64,000 nucleotides of DNA from Polytrichum commune (lineage: Eukaryota > Streptophyta > Polytrichopsida > Polytrichales > Polytrichaceae), in the NCBI GenBank assembly GCA_950295325.1, contig OX485805.1, positions 310,501 through 374,500 on the forward strand, written 5' to 3'. Position 1 is the first letter of the stretch, and each line of letters begins with the position of its first letter. Of this stretch, positions 33,312 to 44,770 are shown piece by piece. Both the position numbers and the translations under genes were made by a program. Below the pieces are notes generated by a model. The model ran no database searches and was not told the origin of the DNA. It saw only the letters and a program-made list of their open reading frames with translations.

Positions 33312-35094
33312 GCAACCAATGAGGCCAATCGGTCCAGAAAGTGGCGAGCACTTCAGAACTGCACGGGAGCTACATGGGGCGATACCTGAGTCCAATAACC
33401 TTTAATATACCTATGTCATGGATCATGATGATACGCCACTGCTTTGTTGACATCCACTTCTCCAAGAATAAGAAACACGCAATTAGTGCGAGGTGATTAG
33501 CGAATCCACACCGTCCACGTAGTCTATGCCTCATGTTTTCGGAGCTCACATGAATATCTTACCCACTATCAATGTTAATGGTAAAGAGCCCGTGTGGCCC
33601 ATACCAAGCCTCTCCATGACAAAAACATGTATTTGAGCCACATACACTCATTTTTAGCTAAGTATATTGAAAGAAATCCTAATTCAATGTTACTTATTTT
33701 GCAAGTGTAATTTTTTGGTTGATTTGATACTTTGATGTTATTGAAGATCTAAATTCAAAATTGCATCGTGAGTGTTCTAGGATGCAAATAATGCGATGTA
33801 TATTGATCATCAATGTCAATAAGTACCCAATAAGTAAATACTTATGATTGATAATGTCATGTAAGATTGTATTTTTATTTTCCCTTACACAAGACTACAT
33901 ATAAAATAGGTGTCAACCCCATAAATGTACTATTTATGATTTATGAGACTCATAAATTGTGTATACGACCGTATATGGAGACCATGCATCCTTCAAGGGT
34001 TCAAGTTCCCATGCTCATTAAGTGGTCATATAGGTAACCCCCCCCCCCGGGCAATTATGTTTGACTATTGAGGCTATAATGATTACCAATTTTGAATATG
34101 TAATCTAGTCTCTCTTAAACACATGTATTTTGGTGTTTATTTTTAGATCCACACCTAATCATATACCACCAAAATATAGGTGTCCAAAATTACTGCTATG
34201 TTGGATCTAGGCACACCTACCTTATGTGATGGTATTTGACAAGGGTTGATTGTCTTTACACTTGGTTCGTAGTACTTGTTTTTTTACTACAAAGAAATTC
34301 ATAATAAATAATAAAAATAAATACAATAAATTGAGATTTTATGTATTTAAAGTGGCCTTTCTACACATAATTGGTTCGTGTTCTTTGCCCGTGTTCAAAC
34401 ATATCCCTCTCAAAGCATAATCCACATGCTAGGTTGGCAAGCATAATCCATTCTTTGTGTGCTCTTCACGCCAAGTAAGCCTCTACAACGTGGGGATTCC
34501 AAGTGTAAGACCATTTGTAACTCGGACTACCATCCTCGTGTTCATGGCCTTATACTTGAAATCACCTTGTGGCAAAAAGACTCACCCTACACATTCAAGC
34601 CATAAAAGTGAATACATCCTATGTTTGAGACCTTTGCAACAATCACATGGTGTTGCTACTCAATTAATATGTAATACAATGGGGAAGTGTTGAAGAAAAT
34701 GAATAAAACACCTAGTAGTGAAAGCAATATTATGTCACAAAGAGATAGGTTGTTCCTTAACCCCTGAATGCATTAGGGCATTTTGGGGTGAAAATGGATG
34801 AAGTTTAGTTACATGTTTTTGGGAATTTCCACTAGAAAACTACAATAGTTGTAAGAACGTTACATGGATGTGAGTGTCTTAAAGACCTTGTCAGGTCTTT
34901 CTTTAGAATGATGTATTTGACTACATGATAATGATTTGAATCACTTATTCAAAATCATTTTATACACACTTAATTCATGCTCAAATACAAAAGCTCCTCC
35001 TCTCCCACTCAAAGATATAAGACACCCCACTAATGAACGTTGGATATCACTAAGTAGCCTTCTTGGATAACGCAACCCCCCTTGGTTGTATATC
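33312..35094. other. Unannotated spacer
   Basis: AT-rich, no recognised gene. Similarity to the LINE may begin around 34950 but is too weak by eye to place precisely. Confidence 0.4.
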
Positions 35095-35353
35095 CTTGCA
35101 TATGTAGAACATAACCAAGAAGTTATAGCAAACCAAACACACCAATTACACAAGTGGCTAAAAAAACACCATTGACAAGGTGTTATCAAACGATTTATTA
35201 CATATAAACCAAAAACATGCCTAGTCAAATTCCAAATTGGACAATATATGGGTCATGCCCAGAAGCAATTTTTTCTCTGGTAGAGAAGCCTATCCATCGA
35301 AAGCATGCCCTATATGTAACTCATCAAATGCATATACATGGTCACACGTATTA

Positions 35354-36097
35354 GGGGGCATTCACAGTTGAGGTACTACTTTTGGGACAAAGGACTTAAG
35401 GACTATGTCGCATTGATCTTGGTGTTTATCACGATTTACTATTATTTGATCAATAAATTTTACATAAATAAGTAGATAGTTCATAAGCTTTATCAAGAAA
35501 GATTTTTATTATTATTTAATAATCACCCTAAACCCTAAACCACATCAATGGCATTTTTTGCTATTTAGGTGTGCATTGGAGGTCAATTATTTCATGTTTT
35601 GCATCTTAGTACCTTGGTATAAGTGTCATGTGTCCATTCATATAAATTTTTTGTCCGATTCTAATACTAGACGTTCCTTTTACGTGTGGCCGTAATTATA
35701 TGTATTTTTGGCCATGTTTGGTGCCTCATGTAAAATTGGGCAATTGGTATTCAATACATACTTGGTTCTATTGGTACACACTTTAACGGTGATTGTGAGG
35801 GAAAAATTTGGGATCGTTTCGATTGATTCTTGTTGTCCTTTTCATTCCTTGATCCTAAGGTGAACAATTAAGACAACACTCCTAAATGTCCTTTAAGGAA
35901 TCAAAATGATATCTTAGATGACCCTATTCCTTCTAAATTAACTTTGTCGGTGTACTCAATATGGAGTATGAAATGTAGGTATGATCCAAAATATGCTTCA
36001 CAATACAAATCTAAGCATACCAAGCATGTGAAGTTATCTAAAAAAGTATTTTTTCCGTTAGACACCCAAAAGTAGTACCCCAACCGTGAATGCCCCC
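35354..36097. mobile_element. MITE with 33-bp terminal inverted repeats inside the LINE copy
   Basis: Left end GGGGGCATTCACAGTTGAGG and right end (reverse complement) GGGGGCATTCACGGTTGGGG match over about 33 bp. Flanks are ATTA on both sides (35350-35353, 36098-36101). Aligning the flanks with the intact LINE near 56360 shows that the 744 bp and one flank copy are extra. A 4-bp ATTA, or TTA if the right end includes one A, is compatible with a PIF/Harbinger-type insertion. No transposase is present. Confidence 0.82.
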
Positions 36098-36556
36098 ATT
36101 ACTCAAATGTAAGCAACAACACATCCATGCGCTAATAACCAAAAAGGCACAACAAAGTTGTATGGGAATTACGTAAACTTATCAAATCAAAAAGAAATAT
36201 CAAGACATTACACACTTATGAACGCATGAATATGCAATGGACTACCTCAAGAAAACACAATGTTAACATGGCTACTATCATGCACATGTGGTGCCCAAAG
36301 ATACCATTGTGACAATAGGGTCAAACATAACATACTATGTGTCATAGGCCATCCATATAACCACCCCTGCCAAAAGTCCCTACCATACAATATATAAAAT
36401 TTGCATACTATAATGATATATTTGTTGCAGAAACCCTTGATAGGAAAACTACAAAATACCAACCGCTCATCCACAACATCACAACAAGAGGATGGAATGT
36501 AGCCCCACTTATGGTCTTAGCCACAAATGCAAGAGCCACAACACACATCCCATCAA

Positions 36557-36827
36557 GATAGATAGAAACTCCGGTCCCTTTTTAGCAAGGGGCCGGCGTG
36601 AATAAAGTGTCCGTTCGTAATGTCAATGACCCGATGCCCACAGGACAAGGGGACATTGGGGCAATACTACTCTCCCCTTTCGAGGATGGGCACTATAGTG
36701 ACACACTATACTAGTTCCTAGCTAGCCACTAGTGCCTTGAAGATACCGGACATGGTATCCCCCCAAAGGGCTTTGAGGTACAGGGTGGCCATGAGCCCTA
36801 ACCACCAAGCCAAGGCCCATGGCGCCC
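36557..36827 (-). mobile_element. SINE with 13-bp target-site duplication
   Basis: CACATCCCATCAA occurs at 36544-36556 and 36828-36840, exactly flanking 271 bp absent from the large LINE. On the minus strand the head has a pol III A-box-like TGGCTTGGTGGTTAGGGC about 20 bp from its start. The body from about 36690 downward matches the last 150 bp of the LINE 3' end (CTATAGTG, CTCGAAAGGGG, GAACGGACACTT, TTCACGCCGGCC), and the tail is (TATC)n. This is the structure of a tRNA-related SINE using a LINE 3' tail. The B box is weak. Confidence 0.8.
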
Positions 36828-37004
36828 CACATCCCATCAATGAAAAAATTGGAAACAAAATTTAAACTCCATGCCTTGAAAATCAAAAACACATTCAAAC
36901 AAATTAACATAATTGTTGTACAATATGCACATTCTATCCTAGTCCATAAAAGAAGGCCAGAGAACCGACAATTTGTCACAAACCTTCAAAACTTGCCATA
37001 AATT

Positions 37005-37027
37005 AGGGGTTTAGGGTTTAGGGTTTA
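37005..37027 (+). repeat. Short interstitial telomere-like repeat
   Basis: Three TTTAGGG-type units, followed by an inverted CCCTAAA fragment. Too short to be a telomere. Confidence 0.75.
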
Positions 37028-37458
37028 CCCTAAATCCTAGGGGCATCCATATATATGATTTCACCAAAATATTTGAATAATGTTAGTTCCCCCTCATGCC
37101 CACCCACCCATGCATACATGCAACAAAATCTCCACTTAATAGTCATCAAATGATTCACCTTATTTATGCTCAACAAAATAAGACTTGAAGACCACCAACT
37201 TCATATAGTACTACCTAGAAATTGCAACACCAAAAGCCATATTATGATGTAATTAAACCCAAACCAACTCAAATAAGTTGACTACAAGGATAGACCCCCC
37301 CCCCAAAGGGTGGCCTTGGGAATCAAACTCAACACATTTTGAAACCAATAAAAACACCTTGCCACCACAACACTCGTGTTGTAATGATACCCACATAAAC
37401 ACACAACACATTCAAATACAACCCTAACCACCATAAGGCCCTTGCCAACCCCACTAGG

Positions 37459-37645
37459 ATAGATAGATAGATAGATAGAAACTCCGGTCCCAATTTAAGG
37501 GGCCGGCGTGAATGAAGTGTCCGTTCGTATTGTCAAACGACCTGATGCCTGCCAGACAAGGGGAAATTTGGATAGTACTACTCTCCCCTTTCGAGGATGG
37601 ACACTATAGTAACCGGAAGACAAATAAGAGTAACCAACCGTAGTT
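37459..37645 (-). mobile_element. LINE/SINE 3'-end fragment with (TATC)n tail
   Basis: On the minus strand it matches the LINE end at about 57225-57380 and the SINE body: GTTACTATAGTGTCC, CTCGAAAGGGGAGAGTAGTA, GAACGGACACTTCATTCACG and a (TATC)n tail. The region beyond 37645 is not clearly tRNA-like on this strand, so this may be a very short LINE copy. Confidence 0.72.
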
Positions 37646-37714
37646 GTTAGCAAGTAATTACGTTTGTGTTATAGTATAAGTTGTGGTTTGTTGTGTTGGT
37701 GGTCGCCAAGTCAT

Positions 37715-37800
37715 GTTTCCTCGGTTGGTTGAGGGAGGATGTTTGTACTACACTTAGACGGTCCGGGTTCGATTCCCGTTGAGTCCGTCTGATCGTTTAG
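37715..37800 (+). other. tRNA-related SINE head (pol III A and B boxes)
   Basis: TTGGTTGAGGGAGG resembles an A box. About 35 bp later GGGTTCGATTCCCG contains an exact B box (GGTTCGANTCC). A cloverleaf with a paired acceptor stem could not be drawn, so a SINE promoter or tRNA pseudogene is likelier than a tRNA gene. Its 3' limit is unclear. Confidence 0.5.
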
Positions 37801-38819
37801 TGTGTTATACATGACTCCCACTAAGATACCAAAAGGGAACACCTCCGACATGAAAATAATTCTCACAAAATGGCGTGGGTGATAATTTTCACTTAGACGG
37901 GGTGAAATTTTTTTTCACTCTTACAATTACCCCTTGCCCATCTTACAAATGGGGTCATTTTTATTTGTGGAATGGAACAGGCTCCTTCATTTGAATCATG
38001 TTATGATCAATGTGAAGTATCCCTCATTCACATTCACATGAGCTTTTGGTGTTGTGTGTGTGTCTCTCTCTAACTCATTCCTAATATATTTTTCATATCA
38101 ATTTAATACCTTGAGGTTTTGGTTAAAACACACAACATGAGTTGATTTGGATGCAAATACATGGTTAGTGTTATGACCATCAATGTCACATATAAATATG
38201 TTATGATTTTCTCCTTGACACATGATAATTATAAAAATAAAAGTTATAACCAATTTTTTTGAAAGATATACAATCTTTGACACATGGTGAGGCTTATACA
38301 AAGTTTTGTATAGAATTGTACGTTGAATCTCTTGGTCATTTAAGAAACTTCATTTGTATGACTTCATCCCTTGGTTAACTTCATTTGTGTTTGACTTCAC
38401 TACATGTAAAAATGTGTGTCATTAGCCATAAGTAGATTGTGAATGTGATTTGATTAAATATATGCATGTAAATGTAATTGAGAGATTGTAAATGCTTGGG
38501 ATTATAACTTGTAGGCTATCATAAATGTGCATGGTGTAAGGAAACCAATGTAGTTACACAAGGTAATGGGAAAATGATGGTTAAAATCTTGATTTGTTTG
38601 ATTGGATGTATAAATGTATGAATACATGGCTTAATTGTAGCTCTAGACCATGCTACAATCAAATTTGTCATATGATATTTGTTGACATATTATTTAGTGT
38701 ATTCAATGTACATTTGTAATTTGTAATTTTGTAATTTTTGGTTATCATTCAAGATTTCGAGCTTTTGGAATGCCTAATTCATGCATTCATGACATGTTTG
38801 CATATGTGAGGGCATCTAA
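37801..38819. other. Unannotated spacer
   Basis: AT-rich, no gene recognised. Confidence 0.4.
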
Positions 38820-39146
38820 GGGCCGGTTCACACTATGGCCAAACTTCGAGAGGAGAAGCGTTTCGACCAATGAAAATGCATAAATGTCCAAAGTTTGTCC
38901 TCTCGGCCTCCAAAAGAGCCTAGGTGGCAACACTTTTAGGAAAATATGGCGGGAAGAGTTCGGCCTCTCGAGCCAAGTTTGGGTCGAGCAAAATGCTCGA
39001 CCCAAACTTCCGTCGAGAGGCCGAACATTTTTAGCCGTGGATTATTTTAATATATTTTTTCAACCCAAAGGCTTCTCCTCTCGACATAGTTTGGTCTAGA
39101 AAAGTGACGCCTCTCCTCTCGACTTGGGCATAGTGTGAACCGGCCC
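38820..39146. mobile_element. Tourist-like MITE with TAA duplication
   Basis: 327 bp with termini GGGCCGGTTCACACTATG and its perfect complement, flanked by TAA at 38817-38819 and 39147-39149. The centre has a palindrome around GCTCGACCCAAAC. GAGAGG and CCTCTC segments recur through both arms. The duplication and GGGC start fit the non-autonomous PIF/Harbinger type. It is a different family from the MITE in the Copia LTR. Confidence 0.9.
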
Positions 39147-39149
39147 TAA

Positions 39150-40862
39150 GGAGGTCAAATGCCTCCACCGTGACTAGCTCACTAGCCTAGGAGGGGGGGG
39201 GGGGAGTCTTGGGACACTACTCTAACTTCACTACCCCTCCCCGTTCCAACCAAACCTCTAGTCTTCCATACAAGGCCCTCATCTCGTAATCGAAGAGTGG
39301 AATGTCTTCCTAACATGTGGTCAAATACCATTAAGAGGCTAAACGCTCCAACATACTTTGGCAATTTCTCAACCTTGTCCTTTGTTTGATCGACTTAATG
39401 AATGAATATTGTTGGAAGCTTTGAGAATAGTTTTTGAATGATCGTTTGTTCACTAGAATAAGGTGAGACATCACAATGCTATAGCCGATGTTGTACTAGG
39501 AAGCTTTAGATATTTGTTCCCATTAGAGTTCCTTTCATTTTGGGAATGTAGACTCGAGAGGATGGGGAGCTGCTCCACGACAACCAAACAGCGAAGCCCT
39601 GAAGAAATTTGATAGGCTGACGGAGGTAAGGGGGAAAGACACAAGGTTGAAGCGGCACCCACGTTGCTCTTTTGGATCTTTCCCCCTGGCCACCCACCTC
39701 ATCAAAATCTGAAAGGGCAAAACAAGACCCCCATAAGAACCTCTCGACGACACACCAGACTCATTCTTCACTTCTCCCCCAGAAGCCCTCGAAGCCAAAC
39801 ATTGAAGATCACGGCGTAGCGATACACATCTCTTCCCCCCGAAGCTTACACTGCAGAGAAGCTGCCAACTCAGACGTGGGCGTTGTCGACACCGTAGAAG
39901 AAACTGCCGAACCCTGCAATCCGACAAGCTGCGCGCATCTATCCACACCGAACTTGGAGCTGAGCACGCAAAACTTGAGCAGATATGGATTTCTAAACAT
40001 TTGATAGAACTGTTGAGTGAGTTCCTAGATTTGTGGATCCGGCCCCTGAAGGAGATCGAAGGAGAGGATAATCGCAAACCGATAGGAATCTGTTGCCACA
40101 GTTGCTACTTTAGAACGGTAAATCCATAAGAGATTGACTGAAGATAGAATCGTAGTACATGTGAAATACATACATAGTAGTCTTTGAGCATACACGGATT
40201 AATTCCTTATTGATTAATCCGAGTTGCTTACTGCCGAATAGAAGAATCATACATGCCGAGAGTACACTAGCTATAGTTGATTACTGCCAAATCAGTTTAT
40301 TGAGACAAAGGTCACTGCCAAAGCTGTATACTTAGACAAAGCTGTTTAGTACATCAACTAGAAAAAACCCAGATCTCTAGAGGAAATGAACCAGAGACGC
40401 AATCTGAAGTAAGACCGGTCGTCGCCCAGTTGTTGGGGTCTCCTAAAAAAGTACAAGGAGGAGATCGGAGTGTTGTTAGTCCAAATCGATCACTGCTAAA
40501 CCGAAGTGCCCTACAGCCACAAAACTTTGTAGCTGAGAGTGAACAAAACCGACTTCACACCGACGCCGAGAGTAATCATGACTACACCGACACCGAAGAC
40601 TGAACCTGTGTTCACCAACACCGGAGAGAACCTGATTGCACCGACACCGCAATTGGACCTGTGTACACCGCCAACAGAAGAAAATCCATATGCCCAACGC
40701 CGAAAGTGAACTCGCACTAACGATGAAATAGCACACCTCCTGTCTAAATTGACCCCTGAGTCTTAAGACTTATTGCCCGACCTCGGAGTGGATCTGCCTA
40801 AGCCCAAATCGAATTGTTGAAGAAGAGAAGCACCTGTTGCTGAACAAAAAAAAATTGCTGCA
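39150..40862. other. Unclassified sequence left of the chromovirus
   Basis: Contains a G run at 39191-39203. A plus-strand stretch at about 39950-40080 reads like coding sequence (AEHAKLEQIW, then ELLSEFLDLW), and loosely repeated CACCGACACCG segments occupy 40556-40680. No family was identified. It may be the body of an older element into which the chromovirus inserted. Confidence 0.35.
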
Positions 40863-41219
40863 TGTTAGGGACATAGTTTTGGAACCTTATAAGGACAAGT
40901 TTCTAAAAACAAGTCTCTAGATTATTCTAGAATAAACTCTCTAGAACTTTCTAAAAGATTCTAGAAACAAGCTTCTAGAACCTTCTAGAAACCTCCAATA
41001 AAAGTTGGTAGAACCTTCTCTAGAAGCTTACGACTTGACTCTAGAAGTATATATAGGAGTCGAGGCTGAAGAGTTCTTCAGTCTCGAAAACGCACTCCTT
41101 AGGACTCTAATCCACCTCTCTGGGTGTTGATCGTGTACTCTTCTTGTTAATCCAAGTTTCCTAGTGGTTATTGTTTTCTAGTACTTAATCTCTCATTGCT
41201 CATTCTTTTGTCCCTGACA
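40863..41219 (+). repeat. Chromovirus 5' LTR
   Basis: 357 bp, TG...CA. It contains many TTCTAGAA/TCTAGAA palindromic segments and a TATATATAGG TATA-like motif near 41048, likely the promoter. Confidence 0.9.
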
Positions 41220-41241
41220 GTTTGTCGAGACTGCATTCTCA

Positions 41242-41254
41242 CCGGTATCAGAGC
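41242..41254 (+). promoter_or_regulatory. Chromovirus primer-binding site
   Basis: CCGGTATCAGAGC matches the usual initiator-Met tRNA primer site (TGGTATCAGAGC) except for the first base. It sits about 22 nt inside the 5' LTR, farther than the typical few nucleotides. Confidence 0.6.
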
Positions 41255-41516
41255 TAGTCATTTCTTAGAGAGCGGATTACCCCTCTTTTGAAAGTGTGCT
41301 AGTGCTTTAGAGGTTGTGGACCATCCACCTCTAACTGATACTTCTTCCACCTCAGTATTGAAGTCTTATTCTTCTTGACGAGCGTGGATTACCCCTCTTC
41401 TCGGAGTCTTAAGGTGTTTTAGAGGTTGCGGAGTACCCTCCTCTAAAACCAATATTGTTCTCTTGTCAAACCGTTGTTCTCATTTCGTGAGATAGTCAGA
41501 GATCAAGACTTTAGGA

Positions 41517-42505
41517 TGGCTGGAAGTTTAGATTCCAAATTAGATGGCATCATCAATGCTTTTGCTTCGTTGTCACATAGGACTACAAAGATTGAAGGAA
41601 TCATGGCAGGGCTTCACAACGAAGGAGCACCTGTCATAGCGCCTTCTGGAATATATCATGCCCAAAATTCTGCACTAGATGAAGCATCTTTATCTTCAAG
41701 TCAACAAAACCAAGTAATGCTACAACGGAAGGAACCTCAAGTTAGTCTTCATGACAAGTTCGATGGAACGCGTTTCAAGTTTCGAGGTTTCTTAAATCAA
41801 ATCATATAAATAACAATTTTGCAGCCCGAACGCTATCCGACGGAAGAGGCGCGTGTTGGGCTTGTTGGAACATTGCTTACATGGCAAGCTCTGTCGTGGT
41901 TTGCTCCCTTGTTTGAGAAATGATCGTCAATTTTGAGCAATTTTGAGGCATTCTTGGAGGCATTTACAGAAGCATTTGGCGAACATGATAAGGTCTGATG
42001 GGCTACAACCAAAATTCGGTCACTATGACAAGGGGCACACTCTGCATCATATTTCAGACAATTGGCGAGTGACATCAATTGGGGTGAAGAGGCATTGGTG
42101 AGTCAGTTTTATTGGGGTTTGAGGGATGATGTGAAGGACTTGCTGTTAACTCTTCCAAATCCGCAAACACTCAACGAAGTCATTAGCCAAGCTGTAAAGT
42201 GTGACAATCGTCTATTCCAACGTCGCCAAGACCAATGTCCAAGACACCAAGCGACTCGTTACAATGCAACTATGACGGCAAGGAGCTTGGATTCACATTT
42301 GGAAGCAGAAGACCTGCAAATTGATGCGGCACGTGTCAGAACTCTTACTCTAGAAGAAAGGAAACGACGAATAGAAGAAATATTATGTTTATATTGCGGA
42401 GGAGAAGGTCACAAGGCTATAAACTGCCTCAAGAAGCAGAACCGACGCACTGTTAAAACTAGAAGCGCGATGATCCCGGAAAACGACGATGCCCAGCCAC
42501 AGTAG
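41517..42505 (+). pseudogene. Chromovirus gag with zinc knuckle, broken
   Basis: Starts at ATG 41517 (MAGSLDSKLDGIINAFASL). The capsid-like part (RYPTEEARVGLVGTLLTWQA, then FYWGLRDDVKDLLLTLP) is split by several stops and at least one frameshift between 41805 and 42062. A CCHC knuckle, CLYCGGEGHKAINC, lies near 42390-42430. It would form the nucleocapsid of the element, and it is not functional. Confidence 0.85.
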
Positions 42506-42609
42506 GAACCGTGCGGCTGGACGACCCAACGCCACGACAAAAATCGGGTTCCTATTTCTCTGCCCAACCTACTCGTTGTTTTATAATTTCTCTGTCTTTC
42601 GGTCCTCAT

Positions 42610-43840
42610 AATAAAAAAACTTTAGCTTTATTAGATTCGGGGCATCTACTTGTTTTTTAGATGAAGAATTTGCTAAACGCCACAAGATTCGTCTAGTACA
42701 AAAGTCTAAGCCTATTCACGTAGAGGTGATAGATGGACGACCTTTATTATCTGGCAGTGTGACCCATGAATCAGAACCTATAGAAATAACGTTTAAGGAC
42801 CATAATAGTTATGTTGTCTTTAATATCATTAGAACTCCATCAAGCCCTGCTATTCTTGGTCTTTCCTGGTTAGTAGATCATAATCCGACCAAAGATTGGA
42901 GGTTATGGGAGAATCACATTCCCTGAAAAAACTAACCTCGCTAGGAGACCACAAATTAAAAAACCCTTATTTATTGGAGCAAGAGCGTTCATAAGATCGT
43001 CTAAGGAGGGAACACCGTTTGTAATTTACGCAACTCCGACTAAAGGAGAGACGACCTCAACAACAAGCATACCAAGGCAGTACAAGGATTTTCGAGACGT
43101 ATTTCAAAAAACGAACGCCGACATGCTGCCAGAGCACCGACCATATGATTGCGCCATAGAGTTGGAAGACGGAGCACAACCATCTTTTGGCCCAATTTAC
43201 AACTTATCACAGACAAGAGTTGGTAGAATTGCGAAAGTACATTGACGAGAACCTAGCCAAGAATTTCATTCGTCATTCAAAATCGCCAGCTGGAGCACCA
43301 ATCTTATTTGTCAAGAAGAAGGACGGTTCACTACAAATGTGCGTGGACTACTGAGGACTCAACAAGGTGACCAAGAAAAACCGCTATCCCTTACTTTTGA
43401 TCTCTGGCCTCCTAGACCAACTTGGACGTGCAAAGATCTTTACAAAGATTGATTTAAGGGGAGCCTACAACCTCGTGCGAATCAAAGAAGGAGACGAATA
43501 GAAGGCGACTTTCCGCACAAGGTATGGCCATTTTTAATATAATGTGATGCCTTTTGGTCTTACCAATGCTCCGGCGGTCTTTCAACATATGATGAATGAC
43601 ATCTTTCGGGAGTACCTCGACGATTTTGTTGTCATCTATCTAGATGATATTCTGGTATTTTCCAAGAATGAAGAAGGACATGAGAAACACGTACGGTTGA
43701 TTCTTAAGAAACTACGCGAACGAGGACTCTACCCCAAGTTGGAGAAGTGTTTGTTTAATCAAACAGAGATGGAGTTTTTGGGATTCGTTGCGACTACTGA
43801 AGGCTTGAAGATGGACCCCAAGAAAGTAGAAGCAATCGTG
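42610..43840 (+). pseudogene. Chromovirus protease and reverse transcriptase, broken
   Basis: Protease: LLDSG near 42630, then a one-base shift into the STCFLDEEFAK frame. The RT reads [20 protein letters not shown], then a stop where CVDYRGLN is expected, [13 protein letters not shown], then MPFGLTNAPAVFQHMMNDIF and the catalytic VIYLDDILVFSKN (YLDD, about 43638). Homology ends abruptly after KKVEAIV at 43840. RNase H is missing altogether. Confidence 0.9.
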
Positions 43841-44770
43841 TCTGTCGCGCACCTCTCCATGAGGAGTGCCCGCAACACCATGGGCACAAGGGGGACCCCG
43901 GAGTGACACCCGGGACTTGTGGCGCCATTGGTGAGAGGGCCCAAGTACTCTTAGTGTGGGTGAGGGCCCCGGGCGTTGAGAACGCCTCTCACCCACGGGG
44001 ACTAAGAGTCATGAGGGTAAGGCCATAAGTTATGAGTAGCTTATGGCGGTGGAATTCTAGAATGCTAAGGAACACCTCAATCGGAGGTGCTAGCTAGGAG
44101 ATATGGCCATTTGAGTGGGGCGCTGTCCCGGGACAACACCCTGGGACAGCAGTGACCTGGGAGTGGTGCCCGGGACTGCCAAGGTTTAAAGAGCCATAAC
44201 TTCCTCAATACTTGCCTGAATGAGGCAAGTGAGGGGTCCATCGGCATCTACGCAAAGAGTAGGTGACGATAGAGTGGTCGCTCAATAGCATCTGACATCA
44301 TATGTAGAAGTTATGGTGGTCTGAAGCTGGGGGGGGGTTCCAGCCCCAGCGGCTAAAGGAAAATGTCCACTTGGCCCCAACCCTTGTAGAGAGACAAAAG
44401 GATACTTGATGGTGGGGTAGGGGCCCCGCCCAAAGTCCTAGAGGCTTATATGGGTGAGGCGGCTTAGCCGACCGACCCCCCTGGAGCATACTTGGCAATG
44501 TGCTCCGGGTAGTTGTAGTGTTGTTTTGGCAACACGATGATCAACTCAAGAGTGGACTTCCATGGATGGAAGTCCACCTTAGCCATTGGCTACCTACGAA
44601 GGGGAGAGTCCCGAATGCATGTGTAGGAGGGTTTGGTGACCTAGCCATGAGCTTGAAGGTCCGCGGTTTTGGGAGCTAACCATGCATGTGCGTGGGATGT
44701 GCAGGTTAGCGCTCGTGGCACTTGCTAGGTTGGAAAGGCGGTCAAGCTAAGTGAAGGAACACTAGCAAGG
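43841..44770 (-). repeat. Dispersed repeat copy B, replacing chromovirus RNase H and early integrase
   Basis: About 930 bp of GC-richer non-coding sequence between RT (ends 43840) and the integrase core (resumes 44771). Its first 320 bp match copy A at 4031-4349 in opposite orientation. Domains expected here (RT connection, RNase H, HHCC zinc region) are absent, so this is a replacement or an insertion with deletion. No LTR, inverted-repeat termini or ORF could be defined. Confidence 0.82.

Larger units (their letters stand above)
35095..37000 (+). mobile_element. 5'-truncated LINE copy (3' part of ORF2), interrupted twice
   Basis: Segments match the large LINE. 35195-35350 corresponds to about 56210-56360, 36098-36556 to about 56365-56830, and 36828-37000 to the last part of ORF2 (HIPSMKKLE... 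and ILVHKRRPENRQ versus TPSMKILEE and ILLHKRRLENNQ). The CTCGAQRYHC stretch at about 36275 parallels CTCGTQRCHC in the large copy. A 744-bp MITE and a 271-bp SINE sit inside it. The frame is broken, so this is a dead older copy. Confidence 0.8.

Noticed and set aside
37715..37800. tRNA gene
   Set aside because: The B box is exact, but a seven-base acceptor stem and anticodon arm could not be paired. It is better explained as a SINE head or tRNA relic.
39535..40077. 180-codon minus-strand frame
   Set aside because: Ser/Arg/Leu-rich composition without any recognised domain; the opposite strand looks at least as coding-like, so neither was called a gene.
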